Shown: piece by piece, positions 36,469 through 50,964 of the stretch
Layout: the number at the start of each line of letters is the position of its first letter
Position numbering within the stretch: the first letter of the stretch is position 1
Assembly (NCBI GenBank): GCA_030490835.1
Contig: CM059975.1
Span: 36,364,133-36,428,132, forward strand
Origin: Annona cherimola
Lineage: Eukaryota; Streptophyta; Magnoliopsida; Magnoliales; Annonaceae
DNA length: 64,000 bases
Direction: 5' to 3'
Notes under the pieces: model-generated
Told to the model about the DNA's origin: nothing
What the model saw: only the letters and a program-made list of their open reading frames with translations
Database searches by the model: none
Made by a program: the position numbers and the translations under genes

Positions 36469-37425
36469 GGAAGAGGTCATGGTGTTAATTGGGAAGAGGA
36501 GTAGAAGAGCAGAGTGGGGGTTGGGTGCAGAGGCAAGAGTTCAGAAGAGAAATATGGGCCCGATGAGCATTTCCATAAACAAATAGATAATTTTTTATTG
36601 TCAAGACATTGATTTCTGAAAATTCGGTGGAAGATGAAGAAGGCGAAAGAGATGAAGAACATGAGCAGGTTTCAAACTGGCTAAACTATCATTTCATCTC
36701 GTTAGTGACAGTTCTTTAACGGCTTGAGATAGAATTAGGTAGATTTGATATTTTTAGTTACCTAGTAGGTATATATGAAATATTTGAAATTAAGGGTAAA
36801 GGTTACGAGTATATTTGAAATTTACCCTAATTATAAAGAACCTTGTGTGTTTATACTTGTTGTAGATTGTAAATAAACTTAATTGAAATAACTTTTTATG
36901 TCATACAAATATTATCAGAGGAGAATATGGTGCATCGCTAGTACTTGGATCTTTAAAAAATGAAAAATGTTGAAAAAAAATCAAACAATTAAGTTGTTGT
37001 ATTTTACAATAACGTGCACTGAAGATTTTCCCATGATCCAATATCTACATATTTGCTAAGCGTGATGCTTTGAGCTTTTAACATTTTTTACTTTTCTTTT
37101 GATTTTTATAGACTCACGAGTAAATCTGCTTACGTACTTAACTTTATCATTTCAAATTTTAAAAATCAACGTTTTCATGCACCCCATTTTCTAACAGCTA
37201 TGAGGGTGTAAGCTGTTTGATGGTGCGTTGTCTTGGAGGGTCGACTCTCGTTACAACCCTGCGTAGACAAGGGTGCCAAACAATGAGTCCCAACCCATGG
37301 TAAGCCTTCCTCATGAGAAAAAAGGAAGTAGGGGTATTATGGTAATTTTACAGAATGAGTATATTTATTTAAAAACGTGAGTATGTTCGATTTTTTGATA
37401 AAATTTATATTTTATATATATAAAA

Positions 37426-37714
37426 GGTGTGTTTGTTTAGCGTAAAAAAGTTCAACTAAAACTTTTCAATCTAAAACTTTTCACTCTCCATAATTACTCT
37501 TTTTTTAAATTATTTTTTAACATTTTTCTATACAACCTACCATACTTTTCAATCATTTCTACACAACTACCCATACAACTAACCTATCTATTTTAACTTT
37601 ATTCTCTTTACTCCTCATCATTATTCCTATTATATCACATCACTTTCTATTGATTTGACAACTTCTACTACTAAAACTTTTCATCAAAAGTTTTACCTCC
37701 AACCAAACACACCC
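37426..37714. mobile_element. Tourist-like MITE, private to unit B
   Basis: Ends GGTGTGTTTG and CAAACACACCC with flanking AAA (37423-37425, 37715-37717). Unit A at about 7815 has the uninterrupted TATAAAATCTC. The 3-bp duplication and the TIR agree with the clean TTA-flanked member at 48381. Confidence 0.82.
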
Positions 37715-37994
37715 AAAATCTCAATCAATTCCATTTATTTGCTAGATCAACTACTAAAATGTATGTAGACATAATTTTTCATTATTTGACAATTTCTAAA
37801 AAAATTTGTGTACAAAAATTATTTTTTAATAAGATTTCATTATAATTGGTAAATTTGAAAAATATAATTTATATTAGGAGTTATGTTATATTATTTAAAG
37901 TTAATGTAGTTAAGATACTCTCAAAAATAACAATTTCATTTATTTTTCTTGTTTTTTGAAAATTTATTAATATTTTTTATTTTCGAATATAATA

Positions 37995-39235
37995 GAATCC
38001 GACGACATCTAACCGTGTCTAACCTTATCTAACAGCATCTACCGTATCTAATTTTTTTAAATTAATAAGTTAATTATAATTTAACATCTGTAATATGGTC
38101 CTAGGTCCATTATAATATCATTTATACCTTAATTACGGAATTTGAAATCCACATAATACGATTTAATAAAATCACCTTAATCTAACAACGTCTAATTGCG
38201 TCTAATCGCATCTAACTGCATCTAATTTTTGAAATTAATAATTTAATCTTAATTTAATACCTGTAATATGATCCTAGGTCCCTTATAACGTTATTTATAC
38301 CTTAATAACGAAATTTGAAACCCAGATAAGGCGATTTATTGAAATCTACCTTAACCTAATAGCATCTAACCGCGTCTAACCATATCTAACTGCATCTAAC
38401 GGGATCTAATTTTTTAAATTAATAAGTTAATCCTAATTTAACACCTGTAATATGATCCTAGGCCCCTTATAATGTCATTTATACCTTAATAACAGAATTT
38501 GAAACCCAGATAAGGCGATTTATTAAAATCCACCTTAATCTAACATCGTCTAATCGCATATAACCGCATCTAACCGTATCTCATTTTGTAAATTAATAAG
38601 TTTATCATAATTTAACACCTCTAATATGATCCTAGGCCCCTTATAACTCATTTATACCTTAACAACGGAATTTGAAACTCAGGTAATATGATTTATTGAA
38701 ATCCACCTTAATCTAATAGCATCTAATCGCATCTAACTGCATCTAATTTTTTAAATTAATTAGTTAATCTTAATTTAACATCTATAATATGATCCTAGAC
38801 CTCTTGTAATGTCATTTGTACCTTAATAATGGAATTTGAAACCCAGATAAGGCAATTTATTGAAATTTACCTTAATCTAACAGCGTCTAACAGCATCTAA
38901 CCGCATCTAATTTTTAAAATTAATAAGTTAATTCTAATTTAACACCTGTAGTATGATCCTAGGTCCCTTATAATGTTATTTATACCTTAATAACGGAATT
39001 TGAAACACAGATAATACAATTTAATGAAATTCATCTTAATCTAACCGCATCTAAAATTCGAAATTAATAAGTTAATCCCGTTTTAACACCTGTAATATGA
39101 TCCTAGGCCACTTATAACATAATTTATACCTTAATAACGGAATTCGAAACCCAGATAATATGATTTAATAAAATCAACCTAAAAAAACAGCGTCTAACCG
39201 CGTCTAACTACATCTAAACACATTTAACAGTATCT
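37995..39235. repeat. Tandem array of seven ~165-bp monomers (array 1, unit B)
   Basis: Landmark AATAAGTTAAT-like positions: about 38064, 38237, 38421, 38594, 38758, 38921 and 39065. Monomer number equals unit A, but the count of the inner TCTAACCGCA subrepeat differs between equivalent monomers. Confidence 0.9.
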
Positions 39236-40900
39236 GATTTTTGATATTTTATAAATATTTTACCTAATCTGTGTATTTTATAAAATATATATACTTAATA
39301 ATTTATTTCAGGACTACGCAAACCTTTAAATAATTTTAAGACTAAATAAATATATAAGTTATAATTAAAAATAATAACTTCACTTGGTTAAATGAAATAG
39401 AAATTTATGTAAATATATAAAACAGTAAAAAATATTATATATATGACGCTGTAGAATTAAAATTGTGATAAATTATATATAACTGTAATTTAGATTTAAT
39501 ATATAATTATATGTTACTTTTTGGGATTGGTTAAATGATCAATTTAGCAAATAACTATATTTAATAGAAATTTTATAACCAAATTTATTAAAATTATAAA
39601 ATAATATTATTATAGTTTATATTATAAATTTAAAGTATTAATATAATAATTATGATTTATTTTTACTATAATTAATTAATTTAAAATAAACATATAAATT
39701 TATTTACTTCAAGAAATCAATGTAAGCAAACAATTTCATAAATATTTACATTGAACAAAAAATTTATAGAAAATTTCATGTTGTAGAACACCTCTAAATA
39801 CGTACCCTCATGCTATATCTTCTGTAAATTTTCTATTAAAATTTATTTTTCTCTAATTTCTTAGTAATAGGTACCTTTTTGCAAAATCTTACATTCATGG
39901 GATTTCTTGTAAAATTATGCTCTAGAAGTCAATTTTTATAACTGAATTTATTAAAATTATAAGATAATATTATTACAGTTTATATTAAAATTTTAGCATA
40001 TTAATATAATAATTGTGATTTATTGTTACTAGAATTAATTAATTTAAAATAAAAATACAAATATGAAATCTATTTTGACCACTCGATTTTCAATAATTTT
40101 TTATTTCTATATTTTCCTCCCAAACCCATCATATTATATCTGGATGCAAATTTTATATTCTTTTTAATAATATAATTTTTGACAATTTTTCTAGTCATTA
40201 AGTATATTTTAACGAATTAAATCAAAATTATTTTTGTTTCTTGCATAGTGCAGAAATCATAGCCATTAAATATATTCTAACGCATTAAATCAAAATTATT
40301 TCTATTTCTTGCATAGTGCATAAAACAAAATATATCTTCACTATTTTCATAATTTTTCTTATTTTAATTCTGATTTAAATGATTCTTTTTGAGTTAGAAA
40401 ACATACTTCAAGATCTTTCAAATGAACCTAGTTTCATATCATTTAGATTTACGTATAATGTTTTATAATTTTTGAAAGTTAGTTGTTGTGTAGTTTTTTG
40501 CTACCTTGCAAATTTACCATAATTCTTATAAAAATTTCATAATTCATTTTTCTTAATTTCTAAAATTTTTGAGAATTTCAAAAGAAGTTTCCTAATCATC
40601 TTTCTTTCAATTATATTAATTTTTATAATTTTTCATATTTTATTATATGTATAATTTTTATTGTATTCTTTTTTTATTTTAACGTAATTCCTTGTGATTT
40701 CTTCAAACTATTTTTTCTTATAATAATATTCGTTCTTATTAGTTTATTTTTTATTAGTTTTAAAATAAAAATCATTTATTTCTTTAATTGCATGCTATAT
40801 AAAATTTAGTCTATCTAAATCATATTTTAATAAAATTAGTAGGAATCATTATAATGCTTAATTGTAATATAAATTTTTATGTTATATATATATATACGTA
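39236..40900. other. AT-rich DNA without recognisable features, unit B
   Basis: Collinear with 9321-10950; no gene, RNA or transposon end seen. Confidence 0.5.
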
Positions 40901-42490
40901 TAGATATATGACAAATATTCAGATGCAGCTTCACTGCACAATAATTACAGTGTAGTTACCTCAAAATAAGCCTCACATGATCATAAAATTGTAATCTACT
41001 CCACCCATTGTATTTAGAATTATGTATTTTATTATCATACTAATTTTTATCCCGATTAGATATGTGTATGAACCTCATTTAAAAATGGTACAAGTTTAAT
41101 GTAATTAAACAATTTGATATAACTAACAATTTTAAAGTTGTTTTTTCAACATATAAACTATTTGTTATAAAATTTATACATAGATAAATGATTGTAGAAA
41201 ATATCAATATATTTAAGTATATGTAGAGCCCATTTTGGGTCAAATGCATTGTTAATTATAATGCAACTTCATTATACAAAAAAGGTTATATATATATATT
41301 AGCCCCGCTTTTATTTAATTGGGATACATATAAGCGAACCCATGTAACTCCTTCAAAATTTAAGATTTTAATCTTTAATAAAAAATTTATTTCATTCATT
41401 GTATTTAGCATCATCTATTTTTCGAAGAGACCAAGTTTCATTTCAATCAAGTATGTTTATGAGCCACATTTGTTCAAAAATATATATTCATATGCAAATT
41501 ATTAAAAACACTTAGATTTATTTACACATATATTAGAATGTAAGAATACTTTATAGAATCATTTATTCACATAGGAATGATATTTTAGATGGTTTAGATG
41601 TCAACAATACTACTTTAAAATTGATATTTTAACATTTTTCATAATTTATATATGAATATATATTTTTTCTAACAAATGTGGCCCATAAACATGCTTGATT
41701 GGGATAAAACTTGATCTCCTAGACAAACAAATGATATTAAATACAATAAATAAATTAGATTTTCCATTAAATGTTAAAATTTTAAATTTTAAAAGAGTTC
41801 CGCTTCTATGCAACTCGATTATACAGAAGCTGAATCATATATATATATAACCTTTCTTATACAGTGAAGTTGCATCACAATTAACAATGCATTTGGCCCA
41901 AAACAGGCTCGTATGTACTTAAATGTATTGATACTTTACACAATCATTTATCTAGACAAATAAATGATATTAAATACAATCAATAGATTAGATTTTCCAT
42001 CAAAGGTTAAAATTTTAAATTTTGAATGGGTTACTTAGGTCTGCTTCTATGTAACCCGATTACACAAAAGTTGAACCATATATATATATATATATATATA
42101 TATAACCTTTCTTATGCAGTGAAGCTACACCACAATTAACAGTGCATTTGCTTAAAATAAGCCCGTATGTACTTAAATGTATCGATACTTTATACGATCA
42201 TTTATCTATATATAAATTTATAGCAAATAATTTACATGTTGAAAAAACAACTTTAAAGTTGTTATTTACATTAAATTATTTTATTATATTGAATTTGTAC
42301 CATTTTCAAATAGAGTCTATACACATATCCAATTGAGATGAAAATTGACATAGTAATAGAATACATAATTCTAAATACAACAGGTGGAGTAGATTATAAT
42401 TTTATATTCATATGAGCCAATTTGGAGATAATCGTATTATAATTGTGGTGCAGTGAAGCTGCACTTGAATATTTCTCATATGTAGTATAT
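40901..42490. repeat. Large fold-back element, unit B
   Basis: Same nested inverted repeat as 10951-12560: outer arms about 40905-41285 and 42105-42475, inner arms about 41335-41575 and 41585-41800. Arm pairing is retained, with scattered differences. Confidence 0.8.
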
Positions 42491-45381
42491 GAATAAAAAA
42501 ATTTTTGCTATATGTGGCTAATGGCTATAAATTTCTAAATTATGAAATTTTCAGTACATATACATCATTTTCGTGCTGCTTTTGCAAGCTCCATCCTTGC
42601 ATCAAACTAATAGTATGTTTATTTTGATAATTAACAAAAGACTTATTTAATATGTAATTTAGTAATTTTGAAAATTATTTTTAGATCAAGAGGCAGAACA
42701 ACTAAAATGTGCAAAAATGCATAATACACTCACACTCTGTTATAATGTTGCTCATATAAACTCCATCCTTATGTTGAGCTAATAATATATTTATTTCACC
42801 AATAAAAAATAATATGTTTATTTAGATAACTAATAAAAGATTATTTAATATGTGGTCTTCCCTTCCATGAGACAATTTTCCTATGTAATCACTTTATGTT
42901 TAAAATCTTAATAGTTGAAAAAAATCCACTCTATCTATTATATTTATTATCACTGCACATGAGTTATATCTATAAATGTGTAAAATTAATGTAATAAAAT
43001 AGTTTAATCCTAAAATATCAATTTTTATAGTAATATTTTCAACATCTAAACAGTTCAAAATATCATTTTATATGGATAAATAATTTTATAAAATATTATT
43101 ACATTCTAATATATATCTAAATGGATCTTAGCATTTTTATAGTTTACATATCAATATGTATATTTTCAACAAATGTGGCTCTTGTACATATTTAATTTAG
43201 ATAAAATTTGGTCACTAACTAAATAAGTGATGTTAAATACAATAAATAAAATAAATAAATGAGATTTTCCATAAATAATCAAAATCTTAAAATTTGGAAG
43301 GGTTACATTGCTCCGCTAGCAAAGATCTTTAATATGTAATCAAGTAATTTTGAAAGTTATTTTTAGATCAAGAGGCATAACTATTAAAATGTGCAAATGA
43401 ATAATACACTCATACCCCATTTCGGTATTGCTTTTGTAAAATCCATCCTCACATTGAACTAACAATATCTTTATTTTGATGATTAACAAAAGGTTATTTA
43501 ATATACTGTTGAGTAATTTTAAGAGTTGTTTTTAGGTCAAGGGGCATAACCATTAAAATGTGCAAAAATGCACAATACATTTGCATGCCCCTGTTACCGT
43601 GTTGCTTTTGTGAATTCCATCCTAAAATTAAACTAACAACATATTTATTTTGATGACTAACAAAATGTTATTTAATAAGTAACAGAGTAATTTTGAAAAT
43701 TATTTTTACATTAAGGGCCATAACCATTAAAATGTGTAAAATGAATGATCAATCACACCTTAATTCGATGTTGCTTTTGTGAGCTACATCCTTTTATTGA
43801 ACTAATAACGTGTTTATTTTGATAATTAGCAAATGCCTATTTTGAAAATTGTTTTGAGATCAAGGGGCATAACCATTACAATGTGCAAAATGCATGATAC
43901 ACTCACACCCTCTTACAGTGTTGCTTTTGTCAACTCCATTCTTTACATTGAACTAATAATATGTTGTTTTGATGACTAACAAAAGGTTATTTGATATATT
44001 ATAGAATAATTTTTGAAGTAGTTTTTAGATCAAGGTGCATAATGTTAAAATGTTCAAAATAAATTTTCATGAAAAAATATGCAAAATAAATGATACACTC
44101 ACGACCGATTTTGGTGTTGCTCTTGTGAACTCCATCTTCACATTTAACTAACAATATTTTTATTTAGACAATTAATAAAAGGTTACTTAATATGTAATTG
44201 AATAATTTTGAAAGTTATTTTTAGATCAACAGGCATAATTATTAAAATGTTCAAAATGCATGGTACACTCAAGCCCCATTATGGTGTTGCTTTTATGCTC
44301 CATCTTTGCATTGAATTAACAATATGTTTATTTTGATAATTAACAAAAAGTTATTCAATATGTAATTGAGTAATTTTGAAAGTCGTCTTTAGACTAAGGG
44401 ACGTAGCCATTAAAATGTTCAAAATGCACGGTACACTCACTCTCCATTATGGTGTTCCTTTTGCTAACTCCATCCTCAGATTCAACTCATTTATTTTGAT
44501 GACTAACAAAAGGTTATTTAACATGTAAATGAGTAATTTTGAAAGTTATTTTTAGACCAAGGGACATGACCATTAAAATGTTCAAAACGCATAATACACT
44601 CACTTCCCATTATGGCGCTGCTTCTATCAACTCCACTCTCAAATTGAACTAACAATATATCTATCTTAGTGACTAACAGGAGGTTATTTAACTTGTAATT
44701 GAGTAATTTTGAAAGTTATTCTTAGACTAGGTGACATAATCATTAAAATATTCAAAATGCATGCTACACTCACTCCCCATTATGGTGTTGCTTTTGCCAA
44801 CTCCATCCTCAAATTGAACTAACAATATGTTTATTTTGGTGACTAACAAAAGTTTGTTTAACATTTGAGTAATTTTGAAAGTTGTTTTTAGACCCACTTC
44901 CCATTATGTGTTGCTTTTTGAACTCTATCCTCACACTGAACTAATAATATGTTTATTTTGATGACTAATAAAAGGTTATCTAACATGGAATTGAGTAAGC
45001 TTCAAAAAGAATGTAATTGAGTAATTTTGAAAGTTGTTTTTAGACCAAGGGACTTAGCCATTAAAATGTTCAAAATGTATGTACCACTCACTCCCAATTT
45101 GGTGTCACTTCTGCCAACTCCACTCCCAGATTAAATTGAACCAAGGTACATAACCATTAAAATGTTCAAAATGCATGGTTTACTCACTCCCCATTATGGT
45201 GTTGCACATTTAACTAACAATGTGTTTATTTTAATGACTAACAAAAGGTAATTTAATAATTAATTGAGTAATTTGAAAATCATTTTTAGACCAAGGGACA
45301 TTAAGATGCATAATACACCCTTGCCCCATTTTGGTGTTGCTTTTTGAGCACCATCTTTATATTGAACTAATAATATATTTA

Positions 45382-45687
45382 GGGTATGCTTGACAAGCCC
45401 TAAAAATTTTCTAACAAAAGGTTTTTAATCTAATTTTTTTTACTTTTTACAATTATTTAATTTTGTAATCATTTCTTCGCATATTTCTATACAATTATCT
45501 TATTTTTCAATTATTGCCGCATGACTACCTAAACAACAGACTTATCTATTTTAACTTTATTATCTTTATCCTTATCATTACCCATACTATATCACATCAT
45601 TTATTTTTATTAATTTGAAAACTTTTGATGACAAGTTCTTATACTAAGAACTTATCATCAAAAGTTTTATCAGTTCCCAAATACACC
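45382..45687. mobile_element. Tourist-like MITE, shared copy in unit B
   Basis: TTA at 45379-45381, then GGGTATGCTTGACA; the right end is CCAAATACACC. Counterpart of 17404-17710. Confidence 0.72.
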
Positions 45688-45847
45688 TTTATTTTGATGA
45701 TTATTAAAAGCTTACTTAATATGCAATTGAGTAATTTCAAAACTTATTTTTAAATCAAGAGTCATAACATGTAACCATTAAAATGTGTAAAATGCATGAT
45801 ACATGCATGTCCCATTAGGGGTGTTGCTTTCTTAACTCCATACTTAT

Positions 45848-46105
45848 GGTGTGTTTGAGAAGTGAGGAAATTTTTGAATGAAAAGTTTTCAATATAAAAG
45901 TTTTTAAAATGGAAAAAATAATATGATATAATAAGGTAAATGATGATGAGTAAAGAAAATACAGTTAAAATAGACATATTAGTTATATAGGTAATTGTGT
46001 AAAAATAATTGAAAAGTAAGGTAGATTTATAGAAAGATATAAAGAAATGATTAACAAGTAATACAATTATAGATGGTGAAAAGTTTCAGTAGTTGCCAAA
46101 CACTT
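45848..46105. mobile_element. Tourist-like MITE, inverted, shared copy in unit B
   Basis: GGTGTGTTTGAG at the left and GCCAAACAC at the right; counterpart of 17859-18115. Confidence 0.65.
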
Positions 46106-46250
46106 GAACTAACAATATGTTTATTTAATAATTAACAAAAGTTTATTTAATATGTAATTGGATAATTTTGGAAGTTGTTTTTAGATCAAGAGTGTAACTA
46201 TTAAAATGAGCCAAATGCATAACATGAGTGACGGTATGAAAATTTAAAAT

Positions 46251-48025
46251 TTTTCTTAAATTTGTGCCTTTCATGTTCCAGGAGAGTTCAACACTCTAAA
46301 ATAGCTAAGGAAGGCATTTGCGGTTGCCCTTTTTATGTGGGATGTTTTTGAAAAATTTTCTCAATTATATAAAAATTTTGAATATATGCTTGAATGTGAT
46401 ATGAATTGCCATGATGTATATGAATATCTATAGAAAAATAACCACTAATGTTATTAAAATGGACCAGACAAGCCCGATGAACCAGCTTAATGGGAAACTA
46501 GAAGCGTGTTCGGTTCAATTAAACTCGATGTAGTCTAATTCCAAAATAGCAAGATCAATCATATGAACTGCAGTGAAATCGAGGAGACTGATCCAATTGG
46601 TTTACACCGCGAGCGAAGAGGTCAAAGCAATTCAGCAACGCTTTTCCCACAGCAAAAACACGTGGGAAAAGCCCATATCCGTGTTGGACTTAAACTTTGT
46701 ACTCAAGCCAAAATATAATATTCATTTATTTTTATAATTAATCATATTTTATAATTTTTCTTCACAAACATATTTTACTAAGTGTATTTAATTTAATCTT
46801 GAATTTTACAATATTTTTACATATTTATTTTTTATTTTTAAAAATAAACTTTTTGAGGGGTGAAAAATGACTTAAATGCCCCTAAAATGTTTTTTTAAAA
46901 TAAATATGTAGTATTGCAAAATGCAAATACTTAATGTAAGGATTAAATACTATTAAGAAAATATATTTATGAAGAAAAAATAAAATAAAATAAATTAATA
47001 TAATATTTTAGCTTAAAATACGTCATGGTGTATATAATCATGCTTCTTCAACAAAAATCTAATTCAAGGTGGAGAAGTAGTGTCATCTCCTGGTAATAAA
47101 TTCCTCCAAAGTGCACATTTTGATATATATCAAATGATATATGTATATATACATATATAAATATATATCACTCTTTTTGAAATCTTTTTAGTATCTAGAC
47201 TCTAACATGTATATAGATTGGTCTTATTTTTTTCATAGTTTACATTTAAAATTTTATATCTTTTAGTGAGTATAGCCAGCCCAAAATTCAGATTGAAATG
47301 ATATTTAGTTAATATAACAAAATGAATGCTTTTAAATGATATAACTTGTGAATTTTGGTTTCTTCATAGGTGTGAGTCCCATTTACCGCCAATCATATTC
47401 CGTTGATAATTTGGTGGGGCTTCATGTGTATATATGATTTTTTTTTTCTGATGATTCATTGTTATAATGTATTTTTCCTATTACAATTTATTTCTAGTTC
47501 ACATCATAATTTTTTCATTGGTATTAATTCGCATCATAATTTTTATCTTATATTTTGTTCTAACTCTCAGCGGGGAGCAAAACTTCGACCATCTAGGCAC
47601 AATTCAGTACCTTATAAGCTGCAAGATGACCGAAATTAGCATATATAGGAAAATATCATTAGTGTGTTTGGTCAGCATCATAATTGAGGTGCAAATTGCT
47701 ATAAAGGGGACCACTTGATTATGAACCACTCATTAAATTTAAAATTATTTATTTTAATACTATGCTAATTTTTATTTAAATTGAACATGTGTACGGGGTT
47801 TATCTTAAAATGATAAAAAATCAACCGCATAAAATAATGTAATGTAAATATTAATTTTAAAGTTGTATTTTTAACATTTAAACTATATAAAATATAATTT
47901 TTATATGAATTAATAATTATATAAAATATTATTGAATTTTAACTAGTGTGGAACATATTTTATAGTGTTTTGCACTCTTAACTACTGTGTATAAGTTCGG
48001 TTCACGAATGAATGTTTTCTTAAGT
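46251..48025. other. Intergenic DNA, unit B; empty site of the unit A LINE
   Basis: Collinear with 18291-19992. At about 47980-47992 AACTACTGTGTA occurs once, the unoccupied target of the LINE in unit A. No gene recognised. Confidence 0.5.
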
Positions 48026-48029
48026 TTGA

Positions 48030-48295
48030 CATCTGGATGTACTTCAGTGCATTTGGGTGCATTTAACCTCTTTTTTAAAAAAAATTTTATATAAACTTTA
48101 ATCTAAATGTATTTAATATGTATATCAAGTTTTACTAATTTTCAAGTTTTTCATATATTGATTTTTAAAATTAAAAATATAAATATAAAAAACTCAAAAT
48201 TAGTAAAACTTGATATACATATTAAATATACTTAAATTAATAATTGTATAAAAATTTCAAAAAAATAAAAAAATTAAAACACCCGGTGCAATGTA
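48030..48295. mobile_element. Inverted-repeat MITE, unit B counterpart of 20765-21030
   Basis: Arms TTAATATGTATATCAAGTTT and AAACTTGATATACATATTAA, bounded by GTGCATTTGGGTGC and ACACCCGGTGC. Confidence 0.65.
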
Positions 48296-48380
48296 TCATA
48301 TCAGAAATACCATTCACGAATGTACGTTTTCTTGAGTTTGGCGAATTTGGTTCCTGTGCTGAACGTGCCTTGGATTTTTA

Positions 48381-48660
48381 GGGTGTGTTTGGGAATGAAT
48401 AAAACTTTTGGTGAAAAGTTTTGAAGAATAAAAGTTGTCAAATGATGTGATATGATAGGGGTAATGATGAGGAGTAAAGAGGATAAAGCTAAAATAGATA
48501 GGTTAGTTGTATAGGTAATTGTGTAGAAATGATTGAAAAATAGGATAGTTTGTGTTGGAAGATGTAAAAAAAAATTAAAAAATAGAAACGTTGTAGAGAA
48601 TGAAAAGTTTTAGATTGAAAAATTTTAGGTGAAAAGTTTTTGTTATTGCCAAACACCCCC
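48381..48660. mobile_element. Tourist-like (PIF/Harbinger) MITE, 280 bp, private to unit B
   Basis: Ends GGGTGTGTTTGG and CCAAACACCCCC with an exact TTA duplication (48378-48380, 48661-48663). Unit A is uninterrupted at about 21110. Type member of the family in this window. Confidence 0.9.
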
Positions 48661-48709
48661 TTAATTCGTCAAAGCTACTGATGTGAAAGGATTTTTCAAT
48701 GGGAGTGTT

Positions 48710-49085
48710 CCTGGGGATGCACTTGTGTTCACTCGGGTACATTAAGCTTCAATGCACTTGGGTACATAAACTTTTTTTTAATTTTTTTGAAATGTATTTT
48801 ACAAAATGGTTAATATAAGTGTATTTAGCATATGTGTCAATTTTTATCAATTTTGGAGATTTTTAGATATATTTTTTAGTTTTTTTAAAATCAGTGGCAT
48901 TTTAGTAAGTTTAAATTACTAAAAATGCCACTGATTTTTAAATATCTAAAAAAATATCTAAAAGTCTCCAAAAATAGTAAAAATTGATACATATGTTAAA
49001 TACACTTATATTAACAGATTCATGAAAAAATTTTCAAAAAAAATAAAAAAAATAGGTATAATACACCCACGTGCACTGAGGCTAC
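48710..49085. mobile_element. Inverted-repeat MITE, unit B counterpart of 21150-21480
   Basis: Left end with CTCGGGTACATTAAGCTTCA, right end with ATACACCCACGTGCACTGAG. The central arms pair CAGTGGCATTTTAGTAA with AAAAATGCCACTG. Confidence 0.65.
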
Positions 49086-49219
49086 GAGGACCTATACTAT
49101 GCATGACTATTGTGGAACAGTCAAATGCTCCTGATTTGGACCCGCCTGCCCCTGCCTGCTGGAGCTCCGATTATTGGTGGCCTTTTAAGATGTTGGTACA
49201 AAGGTCGTATATGTGGTCT

Positions 49220-49565
49220 TTTAAGATCTTAATTAGTAAGCTACTATTTGTTTTTATTTTTCTTTTTATGTTTAGTTATTACTATTTGGCTTTTCCCAAA
49301 AAGAATTTCTGTATTTATCAAAAAAAAATCTTTTCATATAAAACTTTTTTCCTCTATAATTATCCTATTTTCCAAACATTCCTCATATTTCTCTAAAATA
49401 ATCATATTTTTCAATCTTTTTTTTCAACTCTGCCATCTATTTTTTAGCTTTTTTTTCATCATCATTATCCCCATTATATCACATTGTTTTCCTCATTTCA
49501 AAAATTTTTTTACCAAAATTTTTTCTTCCAAAAGTTTTATTAGATACTACACACAATACATAACT
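49220..49565. mobile_element. Degenerate Tourist-like MITE, unit B
   Basis: Counterpart of 21590-21920; an extra ~55 bp (about 49183-49237) precedes it compared with unit A. Confidence 0.45.
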
Positions 49566-50083
49566 ATTGAAAATTTTTAAAAATATATAATATGCATATA
49601 GGACATAAAAATTATGCATTATATGCAATCTTCAAAATAATAAATAAGTATAATAAATAGTTTAAATTTAAAATATTTTAAAATAATTCAGGATAATGGT
49701 AAGCATTGAACCATTACCTACAAAAATAAAGTCAAAATCTACATTACGTATGGGTCTTTTTGTGAACAATGTTCATAAGTATATATGTTTTTACACAATC
49801 AATGATAATAAGGTACTATATAGTTTTTTTTTATAGAATACGAAGAATTATTTGATAGTGACTTTCGCGGGAAATCTCCCACAAATTATAGTGAGCTCGA
49901 CCATTATTCTCCCTCGCATCTTTCGATGTGACCCTTACACCTCTCCTCCTTCATCCATTTAAAAGAATAGCATTAAATCCGTGCTTCCCAAGCCCAGAAA
50001 CAAGTGTTGGATAATATATTGTATTACTATTTATTTATTTTAATTTATTGACTTTTACCCACGATTACTTCAGGATCAATATG

Positions 50084-50338
50084 TTGTTACTACATGAAGA
50101 ATGGAGCAAAATCATATCTATATCAATAGAAAACCCACCATCCCCGCCTGCTTCTTCTATTTCTAGAGATGACGAAGGAGATGAGCTTCGTCATATCTCT
50201 CATTGCCTGCTGAGAAGAGTTTGTTTCCAAGAATTATGCAATAATCTTGGAAATATTTTTTTTATTAAAAAGCTTGGAAAATTTAATTGCAAAAGTTTTG
50301 GCAATTTAATCAACTATTTTGTTGCTAACAAATGCTAG
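50084..50338 (+). other. Unrecognised open fragment (possible exon), unit B
   Basis: From a possible acceptor TTACTTCAG an open frame reads MLLLHEEWSKIISISIENPP..., with SRDDEGDELRHISHCLLRR and VCFQELCNNLGN, to a stop at 50336-50338. Acidic and Cys-containing stretches look more protein-like than the surrounding AT-rich DNA, but I do not recognise a family. The unit A copy (22430-22565) is frame-broken. Confidence 0.3.
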
Positions 50339-50964
50339 ATTAAAATAATTGCTATTCGCCACTTAGGGGTCATGCATCATTCAGCGGTCGACCTCTATCA
50401 TTCAACAAACTACTCAAGTTCTAGTCTTGTCTCTAGTAGTACGTGGTGACATTATTGTCGTCCTGTTTTTGTGAAAACAAACTACTCTGTTTGGTAACAT
50501 GAAAAAAGAAAAACTTTAAAAAATGAGGAAGTAATGTAATGAGATGATGAAATCATGATCGGTAATAAAAGGAATTAAGATAAAATAGATAGGACAAAAA
50601 TGTGAAAAATAATTGAAACCGTTGATCAAATAGGATAACTAAAATATGATAACTAAGTGATTAAGATGTTACTTTACATCAAAAGGACAAAAAATAGAAA
50701 AATAGAAATATGATAACTAAGTCTTATATTCATCGTCAATCATGGTTACAAATGTCAACTTTTGTTGCAATACAAGAAAATGTCACTCCAGCTTTTGTAA
50801 AATGAATGCAGCTAAAAAGAACATCCTTTTTTGCTAAACCAAATTTATCTTGTTGCCATGTTGATGGATTCAAAAAATTCTTTTCGTTGGTGTACTACAG
50901 CCCCCTTCTATCTCAGATGAAAAATTATGGTGATTTAAAGTTGACATTAAAGTTGGAGATGTCA

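Larger units (their letters stand above)
33098..36827. mobile_element. Pack-MULE-like element, copy B, interrupted by a solo LTR
   Basis: Long terminal inverted repeats: left about 33098-33280 (GTAAAATTTCAAATATACTC), right about 36670-36827 (ending GAAATTTACCC). The arms are roughly 150-180 bp and about 80% alike by eye. Flanking 9-mers GAATTATAA (33089-33097) and TAATTATAA (36828-36836) differ at one base and look like an aged 9-bp duplication. Long TIRs, 9-bp TSD and a captured host gene fragment define a Pack-MULE. Copy C shows it without the LTR. Confidence 0.72.
42530..46250. repeat. Degenerate ~165-bp tandem array (array 2, unit B)
   Basis: Counterpart of 12590-18290 without the copia LTR, so the uninterrupted order of monomers is visible. 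Interrupted by an inverted-repeat MITE (about 42850-43320) and the two old Tourist-like MITEs. Confidence 0.85.

Noticed and set aside
49022..49580. Phe-rich ORFs here and at 21539-21914, 26328-26597, 56394-56663, 45762-45977
   Set aside because: They fall in Tourist-like MITE interiors or similar AT-rich repeats; the composition reflects poly-T runs, not protein.
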